Shown: positions 24,976-34,921, numbered from the stretch's first letter. The stretch: DNA of 64,000 nucleotides from DASQPR01 sp963797605 (GCA_963797605.1 CAWCPX010000017.1:558001-622000), one strand, 5' to 3'. The notes: generated by a model not told the origin, from the sequence alone. Translations and numbers: made by a program.

Positions 24976-27900
24976 CTAGCGACCGACCTCGACGCGCAGC
25001 ACCTCGATCGCATCCGCGAATTCCAGACCTTGCCCCCGCGCGTACGCGGACTCGAAGCCCTCGTCGCCCAACTGTTTTCGAGCGCGCGCACCCGCCTCGA
25101 TCAGCTCCGGCGTACCCGCGTCGACCACGCCCCGCACCGCGTCGCCGACACCGATCAGGTAGGCCGCGTCGGCCGGGCGGTCCGTGACGTCGGCGACGGC
25201 CATGCACACGGTGGCGCACATCGACAGGCCCATCCGGCCGCGGCTCACGATGGCCAGGTCGAAGATCTCGCCGGCGAGCGTCGATCCGGCGGCGACATCA
25301 CCCAGGCCGATCTCCGCGAGCGCCTGCCCGTGGATGAGACCGGCGACGATTTCGCGAGCGATCCCCCGCGCGGTACGCACGCTCGCGATCACTTCGCGGT
25401 AGCGTTCCCGCGCGGTCACCAGGTCGCCGCCACGCCGCGCGATCTCGGCCTCGGCGCCGGCGAGCTGAGCGGTCATTTGCGGCGACACCCCGCGGGCCGC
25501 CTGTTGCCGGGCCCGTTCGAGGTCGCGTCGGGCGCCGTCGAGGTCGCCGACGCGAGCCTCGTGCACGCACAGCGACATCAGCACGCCGGCCGTGACCTCC
25601 GGCACCGCCAACTCCTCACCGAGCGCGGCCGCCACCCGGAACGACTCGATCGCCGCGACCCGGTCACCGCGCAGGCCCTGCATCTCGCCGAGCACGCTAG
25701 TGAGCGTCGCCCGAGCCCACTGATCGCCGATCGTCTCGAACTCGCGGAGTGCGGCGATCAGGCCACGTTCGGCATCGTCGGCGGCGCCGCTGTAGACGTC
25801 CACGACGGCGCCGACGGTGATGCCCATCGCGCGTACCCATGGATCGGGGTGCGCTTTGAGCTTGGGCAATCCGGCGGTCGTGCGGCTGAAGTCGTCGCCG
25901 AACATGCCACCCATGACCTCGCTCAGCGCGACGAGCGGGTGGTCGGATCCGAGCGATCGGGCCTCCGCGAACACCTCGTCGACCCGGGTCTGGTCGCCGT
26001 TGGCCATCGCGTTGATGCCGTAGTGCGTCAGCGCGAGCGCGCGGGCCGACGGCGGCACGTCGCCGGGCAGCGCGAGCGCCTGGCCGAGCCATTGGGAGGC
26101 CTCGACGTGGTAGTCGCACAGGAGCCAGAACCAGCCGAGCGCACCGGCCAGCCGGACCGCGATCGCGGCGTCGCCGGAGTCGATCGCCCACCGCAGCGCG
26201 CCGGCCAGGTTGTCGCGTTCGTCGGACATCCACCGGAGCCAGCGCACCTGTTGGGCGTCGCGCATGTGCCGGTCGGCACGCTCCACAGTGGTCGCGAAGA
26301 ACGAGGCGTGGCTGGTACGCGCGACCGCGGCGTGTCCGCTCTCCGCGAGCTGTTCGGCGGCGTACGACCGGATCGTCTCGAGCATCCGGTAGCGCCCGTC
26401 ATCGCCGAGCAGCACGAGCGACTTGTCGACGAGGCCACCGAGCGCTTCCAGGCTGTCGGCGCCGCACACTCCGACGATCGTGTCGACCGTGGCACCGTCG
26501 AGGAACACGCTGAAGCTCTCGGCCAGGGCCCGTTCATCGGTGGCGAGCAGGTCCCACGACCACTCCACGACGGCCTGGAGCGTCTGGTGCCGGGGCAACG
26601 CGGTGCGACTGCCGCCTGTCAGCAGCCGGAACCGGTCGTCGAGCCGTTCGGCGATCGCCTCGACCGGCATCGTACGCAGCCGGGCGCAGGCGAGTTCGAT
26701 GGCCAGCGGCATGCCGTCGAGGCGGCGGCAGATCTCGGTGACGGCATTCGTGTTCGCGGCGGTCAACGTGAAGCCGGGTTTGACGGCGGCGGCCCGGTCG
26801 ACGAACAGACGAACCGAGGCGACCGCACGCGCGCCAGCCACGACCATCCCGAGCTCGGGTGTCGCGAGTGGACCGACGGGGCACAGCGCCTCGCCGTTGA
26901 TGGCGAGCGGTTCCCGGCTGGTCGTCACGATCCGTACGCCGGGGCACGCGCCGAGCAGCGCTTCGGCGAGCCGGGCGGCCGCGTCGACCAGGTGCTCGCA
27001 GTTGTCCAGCACGAGGAGCAATTCGCGGGATTCGAGCGCGTCGAAGACCCGGTCGAGCACCGCGCCGCCGGCGGTGAGATCGAGGTAGCGCACCTCGCGG
27101 ATCTGCAACGTCTCGGCGAGGGCCCGGGCGACACCGTCCGGTTCTCGCACCGGCGCCAGCTCCACGATCCACCCGCCGTTGGCGAACTCACCGGCCAGCG
27201 CGAGCGCAGCCTCGGTAACGAGTCGCGTCTTGCCGGCGCCGCCCGGGCCGACCAGCGTGACGAGGCGGTTTTCTCGGATCATGGCGGTCAGCCGGGCGAG
27301 TTCGTTGGTGCGGCCGACGAAGCTCGTGAGCGGGCCGCGGATGTTGCCGGCGCGTTCGCCCCGCAGCATCGCGGTGTAGGTGGCGGCCAGCTCCGGCGAC
27401 GGGTCGATGCCGAGTTCGTCGGCGAGGCGGGCGCGAAGCTGTTCGTAGCCGCGGACGGCGTCCGCCTGCCGGCCGGCCGCGGCGAGCGCGGTGATGAGCA
27501 GGGCATGCGGACGCTCGCGGAGTGGATGTGCGGCGGTCAGCGCTTCGAGGTCGGCCACGAGTTCCGGGGCGGGTTCGAGAGCGGCCCGGGCGGCGAGCCA
27601 CTCTTCGGTCGCCGCCACGTGGGCTTCGCCGAGACGGGCGACCGTGGCCCGGGCGAAGTCGAGGTCCACGACATCGATGAGGGCCGGGCCGCGCCACAGC
27701 GCGAGCGCGTCAGCCAGGAGCGCGCGGGAATCGGCGGCGTCGGTCGCGGCCCGGGCGGCGCGGACTAGCTGGTCGAACTCGTCGACATCGACCTCGGCGT
27801 CGAGCCGGTAGCCGGTCGGGTCGCCGGTCAGCGCATCGGATGGCAGCGCCCGGCGCAGGCGGGAGACGAGGGTTTGCAGAGCGTTCGCAGCTCCGGCCGG

Positions 27901-28062
27901 CGGATCGTCGCCCCAGACCGCCTCGACGAGCGCGTCCGTGCGGACGGATCTGCCGGCGTCGAGCGCGAGCCGGACCAGCAGCGCGCGCAGCCGGGCCCCG
28001 CCGACCGGCACGAGGTCGGCACCGTCCGTGACGACCAGCGGACCGAGAATCGAGATGCGCAC
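24976..28062 (-). CDS. SARP/LAL-like transcriptional regulator with BTAD and NB-ARC-type ATPase domains
   Basis: A 1028-residue regulator of the AfsR/DnrI-related type. The N terminus is an OmpR-like winged helix (MRISILGPLVVTDG; residues about 1-90), then a bacterial transcriptional activator domain (about 95-240, ending DELGIDPSPELAATYTAMLR), an NTPase with P-loop LVGPGGAGKTRLVTEA (about 270-285) and Walker B LLLVLDNCEHLVDAAA (about 350), an arm segment LPRHQTLQAVVEWSWDLL, and a TPR-rich C terminus. It starts at a GTG. Such proteins activate secondary-metabolite or other local genes; the obvious candidate target, the small secreted protein upstream, is on the same strand. Confidence 0.9.
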   Translation of the reverse strand: MRISILGPLVVTDGADLVPVGGARLRALLVRLALDAGRSVRTDALVEAVWGDDPPAGAANALQTLVSRLRRALPSDALTGDPTGYRLDAEVDVDEFDQLVRAARAATDAADSRALLADALALWRGPALIDVVDLDFARATVARLGEAHVAATEEWLAARAALEPAPELVADLEALTAAHPLRERPHALLITALAAAGRQADAVRGYEQLRARLADELGIDPSPELAATYTAMLRGERAGNIRGPLTSFVGRTNELARLTAMIRENRLVTLVGPGGAGKTRLVTEAALALAGEFANGGWIVELAPVREPDGVARALAETLQIREVRYLDLTAGGAVLDRVFDALESRELLLVLDNCEHLVDAAARLAEALLGACPGVRIVTTSREPLAINGEALCPVGPLATPELGMVVAGARAVASVRLFVDRAAAVKPGFTLTAANTNAVTEICRRLDGMPLAIELACARLRTMPVEAIAERLDDRFRLLTGGSRTALPRHQTLQAVVEWSWDLLATDERALAESFSVFLDGATVDTIVGVCGADSLEALGGLVDKSLVLLGDDGRYRMLETIRSYAAEQLAESGHAAVARTSHASFFATTVERADRHMRDAQQVRWLRWMSDERDNLAGALRWAIDSGDAAIAVRLAGALGWFWLLCDYHVEASQWLGQALALPGDVPPSARALALTHYGINAMANGDQTRVDEVFAEARSLGSDHPLVALSEVMGGMFGDDFSRTTAGLPKLKAHPDPWVRAMGITVGAVVDVYSGAADDAERGLIAALREFETIGDQWARATLTSVLGEMQGLRGDRVAAIESFRVAAALGEELAVPEVTAGVLMSLCVHEARVGDLDGARRDLERARQQAARGVSPQMTAQLAGAEAEIARRGGDLVTARERYREVIASVRTARGIAREIVAGLIHGQALAEIGLGDVAAGSTLAGEIFDLAIVSRGRMGLSMCATVCMAVADVTDRPADAAYLIGVGDAVRGVVDAGTPELIEAGARARKQLGDEGFESAYARGQGLEFADAIEVLRVEVGR

Positions 28063-28073
28063 GCCCTCAAGGA

Positions 28074-28089
28074 TGTCACCCCGGTGACA
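28074..28089. promoter_or_regulatory. Palindrome just upstream of the SARP/LAL gene
   Basis: TGTCACC-CC-GGTGACA has perfect 7-bp arms and lies 12 nt upstream of the regulator start on the minus strand. It could be an operator (autoregulation) or a short hairpin ending transcription of the gene upstream. Confidence 0.35.
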
Positions 28090-28135
28090 CCGGTTCGGTT
28101 ATGCCGGCCACGCCTGCGCACGGTCGACAGAACAC

Positions 28136-28663
28136 CTACCCGGCGATGGCGGCCAGGCGGGCTGTCACCTTGTCGAGTTCCGCGCTGCCTGCGGTGATCT
28201 CGTGGGACGCTTTCGTCAGCATCTGGCTGTTCGAGGCGTCGGCACCGGAGACGCAGTCAGCGGCTCCCCGCGCGTACAACGCGAGGGCACTTGCCCAGTT
28301 CTTTTGTGCCGCCGCGTCCGGAATCGGGGCATACTTCTGCGCCGTTTGCACATCGCCCTGCAATTGCTGACAGCTGGCACTCATCTGTGGCAGATCGCTG
28401 GCGTTCGCGGCGTCTTCGAGCGATTTGAAGTCGGTGCCGAGCTTGGTCAGGTCGGCCTCGCCGCCGCCGGTGACCCATTTCGCGACGGCCTGTGCCAGCG
28501 CCGGATCGGGCGGATCGCTGGTCGTGCTGCCCGACGAGGCGATGACACCGCCCACCCCCGACGCCGATGCGATTCCGTTCATGCCGACGGCACCTGACGT
28601 CGTGACGGCCACGAGCGCGGCACCGACCGCGAGCGCACGCGCCCGCCTACCGATCTTCCGCAT
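28136..28663 (-). CDS. Small secreted protein of unknown function
   Basis: A 175-residue exported protein I do not recognise. The ATG at 28663 follows GGAGG at a good distance. Residues 1-35 are a signal peptide (RARALAVGAALVAVTTSGAV). The mature part is Ala/Asp/Ser-rich and helical-looking, with two cysteines in SASCQQLQG and AADCVSG that could form a disulfide. It ends 73 nt before the SARP/LAL regulator start on the same strand. Confidence 0.7.
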   Translation of the reverse strand: MRKIGRRARALAVGAALVAVTTSGAVGMNGIASASGVGGVIASSGSTTSDPPDPALAQAVAKWVTGGGEADLTKLGTDFKSLEDAANASDLPQMSASCQQLQGDVQTAQKYAPIPDAAAQKNWASALALYARGAADCVSGADASNSQMLTKASHEITAGSAELDKVTARLAAIAG

Positions 28664-28858
28664 GGTGTGCCTCCGTCGATCTGTGCACCCGTTGTTCAGT
28701 GCCCTGTCCACCACCGACATGCGAATTCATGATCTTGTCAAAACAATCATACGCAGGGATACATGATCGGGACGCCGTTGAGCGATGTTCCCGCCGAATC
28801 AGCGGTCGCTACCCGCCTCGTTAACCGCGCGTCCACGTCTAACCCTCTTACTACCCAC

Positions 28859-30028
28859 ATGACAGAACGGCTCGTCATCGTCGGCGGTGGCGTCATCGGC
28901 ACGATGCACGCATACCTGGCCAGGCGCCACGGCATCGACGTCGTGCACCTGGAACGCGAAGCGGCACCGCGCGGCGCCTCCGTGCGGAACTTCGGTCTCG
29001 TCTGGGTCAGCGGGCGTGCCGACGGCGACGAGATCGCGCTCGCGGTGCGGGCTCGCAAGTGGTGGGAACGTGTCGCGGCAGACATACCCGGCATCGGTTT
29101 CCGGCCCCGCGGCTCGCTGACGGTGGCCCGGACCGACGCGGAAGCCGCGATCTGCGCACAGATGGCGTCCGCCGACACCAACGGCCGCCGAGGCTTCACC
29201 TTCCTCGATCCAGCGGGGGTACGAGCCACGAACCCGGCCGTACGCGGTGATGTGCGCGGCGGGCTGCTCTCGACCCGCGACGCGTCCGTGGAACCGGCGC
29301 AGGTGCTCGGTGCGATGCGCGCCTACCTGAGCCGCGACCGGGCCGGTTACACGTGGTTGCCCGGACGCACCATTGTGGACTTCGACGGCACCTCGGTCCG
29401 CGATCACCTCGGCGAATGGCACCGCGGCGACCTGGTCGTGCTGACCACCGGAGCCACCCTCAACGGCCTCGCCGGCGCGCACCTGTCCGCCGCGCCGATC
29501 CGCCGGTGCCGCCTGCAGATGATGCAGACCGCGCCGCTCGGTGAGGAGCTGACGACCTCGATCGCCGACGGTGACTCCTTCCGCTACTACCCGGCCTACC
29601 GTGACGCCGATCTCGCTTCCCTCGGCGCGCAGCGGCCGGTCGCGTCCGCGCACCGGATGCAGTTGCTGATGGTGCAACGGGCGCACGGCGGGCTGACGAT
29701 CGGCGACACCCACGCGTACGACGAGCCGTTCGACTTCGCCGTCGAGGAGGAGCCGTACGACCACCTGCGCGAGGTGGCCGAGTCGATCCTCGGGCGGGCG
29801 CTGCCACCGATCGTGCGCCGCTGGTCGGGCATCTACAGCGAGACCACCGACGGCGCCATCTACCACCGCAGCGACGTCGCCCCCGGCGTGAGCGTCGTGA
29901 CGGCGCCCGGCGGCCGCGGCATGACCTGCTCGCCGGCCATCGCCGAGGACACGTTCGCCCGGCTCGGTTTCGACACCACGGATCCCAGCAGCACCAGCAC
30001 CCACACCACCCGCGAGGTAACGGTATGA
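28859..30028 (+). CDS. FAD-dependent oxidoreductase of the aminophosphonate-oxidase type (TIGR03364-like)
   Basis: DAO-family flavoenzyme of 389 residues. The dinucleotide-binding motif RLVIVGGGVIGTMHAYLA opens the protein; HLEREAAPRGASVRNFGLVW and the C-terminal RWSGIYSETTDGAIYHRSD then VTAPGGRGMTCSPAIAE are family features. This clade is known to be syntenic with phosphonatase-like hydrolases and is proposed to deaminate 2-aminoethylphosphonate or its 1-hydroxy or N-methyl relatives to the phosphonoaldehyde. The next gene, overlapping by 4 nt (ATGA), is exactly such a hydrolase. I start at the ATG at 28859, which precedes the Rossmann motif by the usual few residues. No strong ribosome site is seen. 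Confidence 0.85.
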   Translation: MTERLVIVGGGVIGTMHAYLARRHGIDVVHLEREAAPRGASVRNFGLVWVSGRADGDEIALAVRARKWWERVAADIPGIGFRPRGSLTVARTDAEAAICAQMASADTNGRRGFTFLDPAGVRATNPAVRGDVRGGLLSTRDASVEPAQVLGAMRAYLSRDRAGYTWLPGRTIVDFDGTSVRDHLGEWHRGDLVVLTTGATLNGLAGAHLSAAPIRRCRLQMMQTAPLGEELTTSIADGDSFRYYPAYRDADLASLGAQRPVASAHRMQLLMVQRAHGGLTIGDTHAYDEPFDFAVEEEPYDHLREVAESILGRALPPIVRRWSGIYSETTDGAIYHRSDVAPGVSVVTAPGGRGMTCSPAIAEDTFARLGFDTTDPSSTSTHTTREVTV

Positions 30029-30711
30029 CTTTCACCCTGGCCTGCCTGGACATGGCGGGCACGACGGTGGCCGACAACGGCCTCGTGCTGGCCGCGTTCC
30101 AGCAGGCGCTGGACGAGATCGGCATCTCGGACGAGACAGTGCGCGCGCGCATGACCGACTACGTCATCGAGACGATGGGCGAGTCGAAGATCACCGTCTT
30201 CCGTACGCTCCTCGCCACCGAAGCGTCCGCCAAGGCGGCCAACGTCGCCTTCGAGAACGCGTACGCGCGCCTGATCGACAAGGTCGAACCGCTGCCCGGC
30301 GCCGCCGACACCTTCGCCGCGCTGCGCGACAGTGGCATGAAAGTCGCGCTGACGACCGGATTCTCCCGGAAGACGACCGACGCGATCCTCGACCGGCTCG
30401 GCTGGCGGGAGGCCGTTGACCTCTCGCTGTGCCCGTCAGATGTCGGGGGCCGCGGTCGGCCGTACCCGGACATGATTTTGACCTGCGTTCTCCGCCTGGG
30501 CATCGACGACGTGCGTGATGTCGTCGTGGCCGGCGACACCGAGAGCGATATCAGGTCAGGGCTCGCCGCCGGCGCGTCTGTTGTCGCCGGTGTCACGACC
30601 GGCGCGCATGGTCGCGATCAACTGCTCGCGGCGGGCGCAACTCACGTGCTCGACAGCGTCTCCGACCTTGTCGAGCTCGTTCATTCGCCATCCACCCTCA
30701 TTGCCAACTAA
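30025..30711 (+). CDS. Phosphonatase-like HAD hydrolase (TIGR03351-like)
   Basis: HAD-superfamily C-P bond hydrolase of 228 residues. It carries the phosphonatase variant of motif I, LDMAGTT (nucleophile Asp9, DxAGT instead of DxDxT), a cap-domain lysine in ETMGESKITVF (Lys55) in the position of the Schiff-base lysine, and an arginine in GGRGRPYPDMI replacing the usual HAD lysine, then VVAGDTESDIRSGLAAG. It would split phosphonoacetaldehyde or a hydroxylated analogue into phosphate and an aldehyde. Coupled by a 4-nt overlap to the FAD oxidase; 33 nt before the transporter genes. There is no phnW transaminase nearby, as expected for this clade. Confidence 0.88.
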   Translation: MTFTLACLDMAGTTVADNGLVLAAFQQALDEIGISDETVRARMTDYVIETMGESKITVFRTLLATEASAKAANVAFENAYARLIDKVEPLPGAADTFAALRDSGMKVALTTGFSRKTTDAILDRLGWREAVDLSLCPSDVGGRGRPYPDMILTCVLRLGIDDVRDVVVAGDTESDIRSGLAAGASVVAGVTTGAHGRDQLLAAGATHVLDSVSDLVELVHSPSTLIAN

Positions 30712-30744
30712 CCCGCTCCATAACCAACTAGCAGGGAGAACGTT

Positions 30745-31896
30745 GTGAAACGAATCGTGAAGGCCGCGACCGTCGCGGGTGTAGCGATCGCACTCGCGCT
30801 GACCGCGTCAGCGTGTGGCAGCAGTAAGAAGGCGGCCGCGGGCGGCACTGACTGGTCGAAGGCGACCTCGGTCAGCGCCGGCGGCGGGCAGGACGCGCTC
30901 GTCGCGGCCGCAAAGAAGGAAGGCGTGCTCAACGCCATCACGCTCCCCCGCACCTGGGCTAACTACGGCAAGCTGATGGACGGCTTCACCGCGAAGTACG
31001 GCATCAAGATCAACGACGCGAACCCGAACGGCTCCAGCGGCGACGAGATCACCGCGCTCCAGCACGATAAGGGCCTGTCGAGCGCCCCGGACGTGGTCGA
31101 CGTCGGCAACTCGCACGCGCTTCCCTACGTCAGCCTGTTCGCGCCCTACGAGGTCGCCACCTGGAACGACATCCCGGCAGCGCTGAAGGACCCGAACGGC
31201 GCCTGGTACGGCGACTACGGAGGCTTCATCACGTTCGCGTGTGACGCGTCGAAGATCGCTCCGGCCCCGTGCCCGACCTCCTTCGCCGACCTGATCAACC
31301 CGGCCAACGTGGCGGCCTACAAGGGCAAGATCGCCATCAACGGTGACCCGACCGCTGCCAACGCGGCGTTCAGCGCGGTCTACGCGGCGGCCCTGGCCTC
31401 CGGCGGTTCGCTCGACAACATCCAGCCGGGCATCGACTTCTTCGCCAAGGTGAAGAAGAACGGCGACTTCAACGCGACGCAGTCGTCCGAGTCGACGATC
31501 GAGCAGGGCTCCACCCCGATCGCGATCGACTGGGAGTTCAACAACTCGCAGTACGCGGCGGACCTGAAGGCCAAGGGCGTGAACCTGACGGTCACGATCC
31601 CGAGTGACGGTCTCTACTCGGCCTACTACGACCAGGCGATCAACAAGTTCGCGCCGCACCCGGCCGCCGCCCGTCTCTGGGAGGAATACCTCTACTCGGC
31701 GACCGGCCAGAACGGCTTCATGGGCGGCTTCGCCCGACCGGCCGAGTTCGACGGCATGCAGACGGCCGGCACGCTCGACTCGGCCGCGCTGGCCAACCTG
31801 CCGAAGGTCACCGGCACGCCGCAGTACCCGTCGGCGGCGCAGCAGACCACCGCGCAGAACCTGGTGACCGCGAAGTGGGCCTCGGCGCTCGGTTAA
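30745..31896 (+). CDS. Phosphonate-type ABC transporter substrate-binding lipoprotein
   Basis: Periplasmic-type binding protein anchored as a lipoprotein, 383 residues, of the Fe/polyamine/2-aminoethylphosphonate cluster. The signal ends in the lipobox LTASAC. The GTG start has AGGGAGA 6 nt upstream. The binding fold shows EGVLNAITLPRTWANYGKLM near the N terminus and IAIDWEFNNSQYA and SAYYDQAINKFAPHPAAARL later. Position between the phosphonate catabolic pair and two permeases points to 2-aminoethylphosphonate or a relative as ligand. Confidence 0.85.
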   Translation: MKRIVKAATVAGVAIALALTASACGSSKKAAAGGTDWSKATSVSAGGGQDALVAAAKKEGVLNAITLPRTWANYGKLMDGFTAKYGIKINDANPNGSSGDEITALQHDKGLSSAPDVVDVGNSHALPYVSLFAPYEVATWNDIPAALKDPNGAWYGDYGGFITFACDASKIAPAPCPTSFADLINPANVAAYKGKIAINGDPTAANAAFSAVYAAALASGGSLDNIQPGIDFFAKVKKNGDFNATQSSESTIEQGSTPIAIDWEFNNSQYAADLKAKGVNLTVTIPSDGLYSAYYDQAINKFAPHPAAARLWEEYLYSATGQNGFMGGFARPAEFDGMQTAGTLDSAALANLPKVTGTPQYPSAAQQTTAQNLVTAKWASALG

Positions 31897-32032
31897 CGGT
31901 CTGAAATGAGGGCACTGACCCTCTAGTCCCCCGGCGCGTCGTCTGTCCCGATAGCGGGCGGCGCGCCGGGGCTCCACTCTCTCTTGACCAACCACTCGTA
32001 TCCGAACCGCTCACATGCGCAGGAGGCGTCGC

Positions 32033-32956
32033 ATGACCGCCCTCGCACCGCCGCCCGATCTGACCGAGGCCGGCACCCCGCCCGTCGCGGCCGCTCCGGC
32101 CACCCGCGGCGACCGCCGCCGGATCGGCGGATGGCTCGCGCTGACTCCGTTCTTCGTCTACGCCGCCATCTGCCTCGGCCTGCCCACATGGGCGCTGTTC
32201 TACCAGGCCGCCCGCCGCACCGATCCGATCACGCACGCCACGTCGTTCACCCTGTCCAACATCACGACCTCATGGCAGGGCTTCTACCTGACCGCCATGT
32301 GGGGCAGCGTACGACTCTCGCTGATCAGCGCGATCATCTCCGTCATCGTCGGCACGATCGCGGGCTACGCCATCGTGACGTCCCGGGGCCACGTGCTCAA
32401 GGAGATCGTGCTCTCCCTCTCCGGCGTGCTCGCCAACTTCGGTGGCATCCCGCTGGCCTTCTGCTTCATCGCAACCGTCGGCACCGCCGGCGAGTTCATC
32501 AACCTGGTCCACGACATCGCACCGAGCTTCGCGCTCGACACGTTCAACGGCGTCGTGCTGACCTACCCGTACTTCCTGGTGCCGTTGATGGTGCTGGTGA
32601 TCGTGCCGACGTTGGAGGGTCTGCGACCACAGTGGCGCGAGGCGGCCCGCAATCTCGGCGCCTCGACGTGGCAGTTCTGGCGCTACGTCGGCCTTCCGGT
32701 GCTCACGCCGGCCGTGCTCGGTGGGTTCGTGCTGACCTTCGGAGGCGCGTTCGCGGCGTACGCGACGGCTAAAGCCCTCACCGGCGGCACGGTGCCGCTC
32801 ATCACGCTGCGGATCGCGTCGGTCATCTCCGGCAACGTGCTCGCCGGCCAGGAGAACGTCGGCGCCGCGATGAGCCTCAACATGATCCTGATCTGCGGCG
32901 TCGTGATGGCGATCTACATTCCCCTGCGTGCGAGGAGCGCTCGATGGCTTTCCTGA
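32033..32956 (+). CDS. ABC transporter permease (phosphonate operon, subunit 1)
   Basis: Inner-membrane permease of 307 residues with six predicted spans, beginning after a disordered N-terminal tail with GGWLALTPFFVYAAICLGLP. The ATPase-docking loop is WREAARNLGASTWQFWRYVG. I choose the ATG at 32033, which has AGGAGG 6 nt upstream, over the in-frame start 18 nt earlier. It overlaps the next permease by 13 nt. Confidence 0.9.
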   Translation: MTALAPPPDLTEAGTPPVAAAPATRGDRRRIGGWLALTPFFVYAAICLGLPTWALFYQAARRTDPITHATSFTLSNITTSWQGFYLTAMWGSVRLSLISAIISVIVGTIAGYAIVTSRGHVLKEIVLSLSGVLANFGGIPLAFCFIATVGTAGEFINLVHDIAPSFALDTFNGVVLTYPYFLVPLMVLVIVPTLEGLRPQWREAARNLGASTWQFWRYVGLPVLTPAVLGGFVLTFGGAFAAYATAKALTGGTVPLITLRIASVISGNVLAGQENVGAAMSLNMILICGVVMAIYIPLRARSARWLS

Positions 32957-33783
32957 CCCGGCTCGCGCGCGTGCGGTGGTGGCGGGTGATCGTGCTGATC
33001 GTGCTCGGCGCCTACTTCTTCGGACCGCTCGCCGCCGCGTTCACGTTCACGATCCACAACCCCAGACTGCACACGTACTCCTTCGCACCGTACGGCCAGA
33101 TGTTCGGTGCGGCGGGCTTCGGTGCCAGCCTCCGGATGACCCTCTGGATCGCCGTGCTGACGATCGTCATCGTGATGGCGTTGATGATCCCCACGATGCT
33201 GGCGATCCACCTGCGGGTGCCGCGCGCCCGGCCGTACGTCGAGATGATCTGCATGGTCCCGCTCGTGATCTCGCCGGTTGCCCTGGTCGCCGGCGTGAGT
33301 ACGGTGCTCGGCTGGGGTCTCGACACCCCCGGTTCCTGGATCTTCCAGCTGGACGCGAACCTGCAGAACCAGTCGCTGCCGCTCGTGCTGCCACTGATCG
33401 ACGTGGTGCTCGTGCTGCCGTTCGTCTTCCGGGCGCTGGACGCCGGCCTTCGCGCCGTCGACATCAAGACGCTGGTGGAAGCCTCCCGCAACCTCGGCGG
33501 TTCCTGGCTCGTCACGACGTGGCGCGTGGTCGTGCCGAACCTGCGTACCGCGCTGCTCTCGGGTTCGATCCTGACCCTCGCGCTCGTCTTCGGCGAGTAC
33601 ACGGTGTCGAGCATCCTCGGCTTCGAGCCGTTCGCCGTCTGGATCGTGCAAGACGGCCAGGGCAGCGGCCAGCTGCCGATCGCCGTATCCCTGCTCAGCC
33701 TGCTGCTGTCGTGGGTCGTGCTGTTCGTTGTCTCGTTCGCCGGCGGTCGACGTTTCGCCGGCATCAGTGCTCGGAGCGTCTGA
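32944..33783 (+). CDS. ABC transporter permease (phosphonate operon, subunit 2)
   Basis: Second permease, 279 residues, six predicted spans. The docking loop is LVEASRNLGGSWLVTTWRVV and the membrane segment ILTLALVFGEYTVSSILGF follows, as in PotC/PhnV-like subunits. Its ATG lies inside the end of subunit 1 and its TGA overlaps the ATPase ATG by one base, so the three genes are translationally linked. Confidence 0.9.
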   Translation: MAFLTRLARVRWWRVIVLIVLGAYFFGPLAAAFTFTIHNPRLHTYSFAPYGQMFGAAGFGASLRMTLWIAVLTIVIVMALMIPTMLAIHLRVPRARPYVEMICMVPLVISPVALVAGVSTVLGWGLDTPGSWIFQLDANLQNQSLPLVLPLIDVVLVLPFVFRALDAGLRAVDIKTLVEASRNLGGSWLVTTWRVVVPNLRTALLSGSILTLALVFGEYTVSSILGFEPFAVWIVQDGQGSGQLPIAVSLLSLLLSWVVLFVVSFAGGRRFAGISARSV

Positions 33784-34884
33784 TGTCCACAACCGTTCTT
33801 TCCACGACCACCTCGGCGGCGATCCGCGGCCAGGCCGAGGGCCTCGAAATGCGGTCCCTGCACCGCGCCTACGGCGAAACCCGCGCGCTCGACGGCCTCG
33901 ACCTCGCCGTGGCACCGGGCGAACTCATCGCGCTGCTGGGCCCGTCCGGCTGCGGCAAGACGACGGCGCTGCGGATCGTGGCCGGCTTCGAGCGCCCCGA
34001 TTCCGGCTCGGTGTCGGTCGGCGGCCGGGACATCACGTCGACGCCGCCGGCAAAGCGTGACATGGGCATGGTGTTCCAGTCGTACAGCCTCTTCCCGCAC
34101 CTGTCCGCGACCGACAACGTCGCTTTCGGGCTGCGGATCCGGCGGGTCTCCACGGCCGCCCGGCGGGCCAAGGCGCTGGAACTGCTCGAACTCGTCGGCA
34201 TGTCGGCCCAGGCCGCGCGCTACCCGCACCAGCTCTCCGGCGGCCAGCAGCAGCGTGTCGCCCTGGCCCGGGCGCTCGCGGTGCAACCGACCGTGCTGTT
34301 GCTCGACGAGCCGCTGTCCGCCCTGGACGCGAAGGTCCGACTGCAACTGCGGGACGAGATCCGGCGGATTCAGATCTCGCTCGGCATCACGACCGTGCTG
34401 GTCACCCACGACCAGGAGGAGGCGCTGTCGATCGCCGACCGCGTCGCCGTGATGCGCAGCGGCCGGCTCGAACAGTGCGCCAGCCCGGCCGAGTTGTACG
34501 CCCGGCCGGCGACCGCGTTCGTCGCCGAGTTCGTCGGCACGATGAACCGGATCCCGGCCGTGATGGGCAGCGACGATCTCGTCCAGGTCGGCGAGCAGCG
34601 GCTGCCGGTCGACGGGGACACTCCGCCGGCCAACACCCCGGTGTGGGTGCTGACGCGGCCGGAGGCGATGCTCGCGACCGACGGCCAGCGACGCGGCGAC
34701 CGGAGCGGCGTTGGTGCAGGTGGCGACGTTCCTCGGTGCGATCACCCGGGTCACGTTCACGATGGCGGACGGCACCGACGTGAAGGCGGATCTGCCGAGT
34801 CACGAGGCGGGCGCGTTCCCGATCGGCTCGTACGCGCACGTGCGACTCGCCGAACGCGCGGTGCTGGTCGTGCCGCGCGACTGA
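33783..34884 (+). pseudogene. ABC transporter ATP-binding protein, phosphonate operon (frameshifted near the C terminus)
   Basis: Energising subunit of the importer. Walker A GPSGCGKTTALRI, Q-loop MVFQSYSLFPHLS, signature LSGGQQQRVALARAL, Walker B VLLLDEPLSALDAK and the H-loop VLVTHDQEEALS are intact. After VWVLTRPEAMLATD the frame breaks at about 34650-34700; shifting by one base restores a TOBE-like C terminus ALVQVATFLGAITRVTFTMA ending RAVLVVPRD with TGA at 34882. The catalytic core is complete, so even a real frameshift might leave partial function, but a sequencing insertion is more likely. Confidence 0.85.
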
Positions 34885-34921
34885 CGACGGCTCACCGCGG
34901 GCGTGTGACAGGCTGGGGCGT

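Noticed and set aside
24880..27768. A 962-codon open frame on the plus strand
   Set aside because: It is antisense to the SARP/LAL regulator, whose domains are unmistakable, and shows no protein-like features of its own.
34650..34700. Programmed frameshifting in the ABC ATPase
   Set aside because: There is no slippery heptamer or downstream pseudoknot signal, and five other genes show the same kind of +1 break, which favours sequence error.
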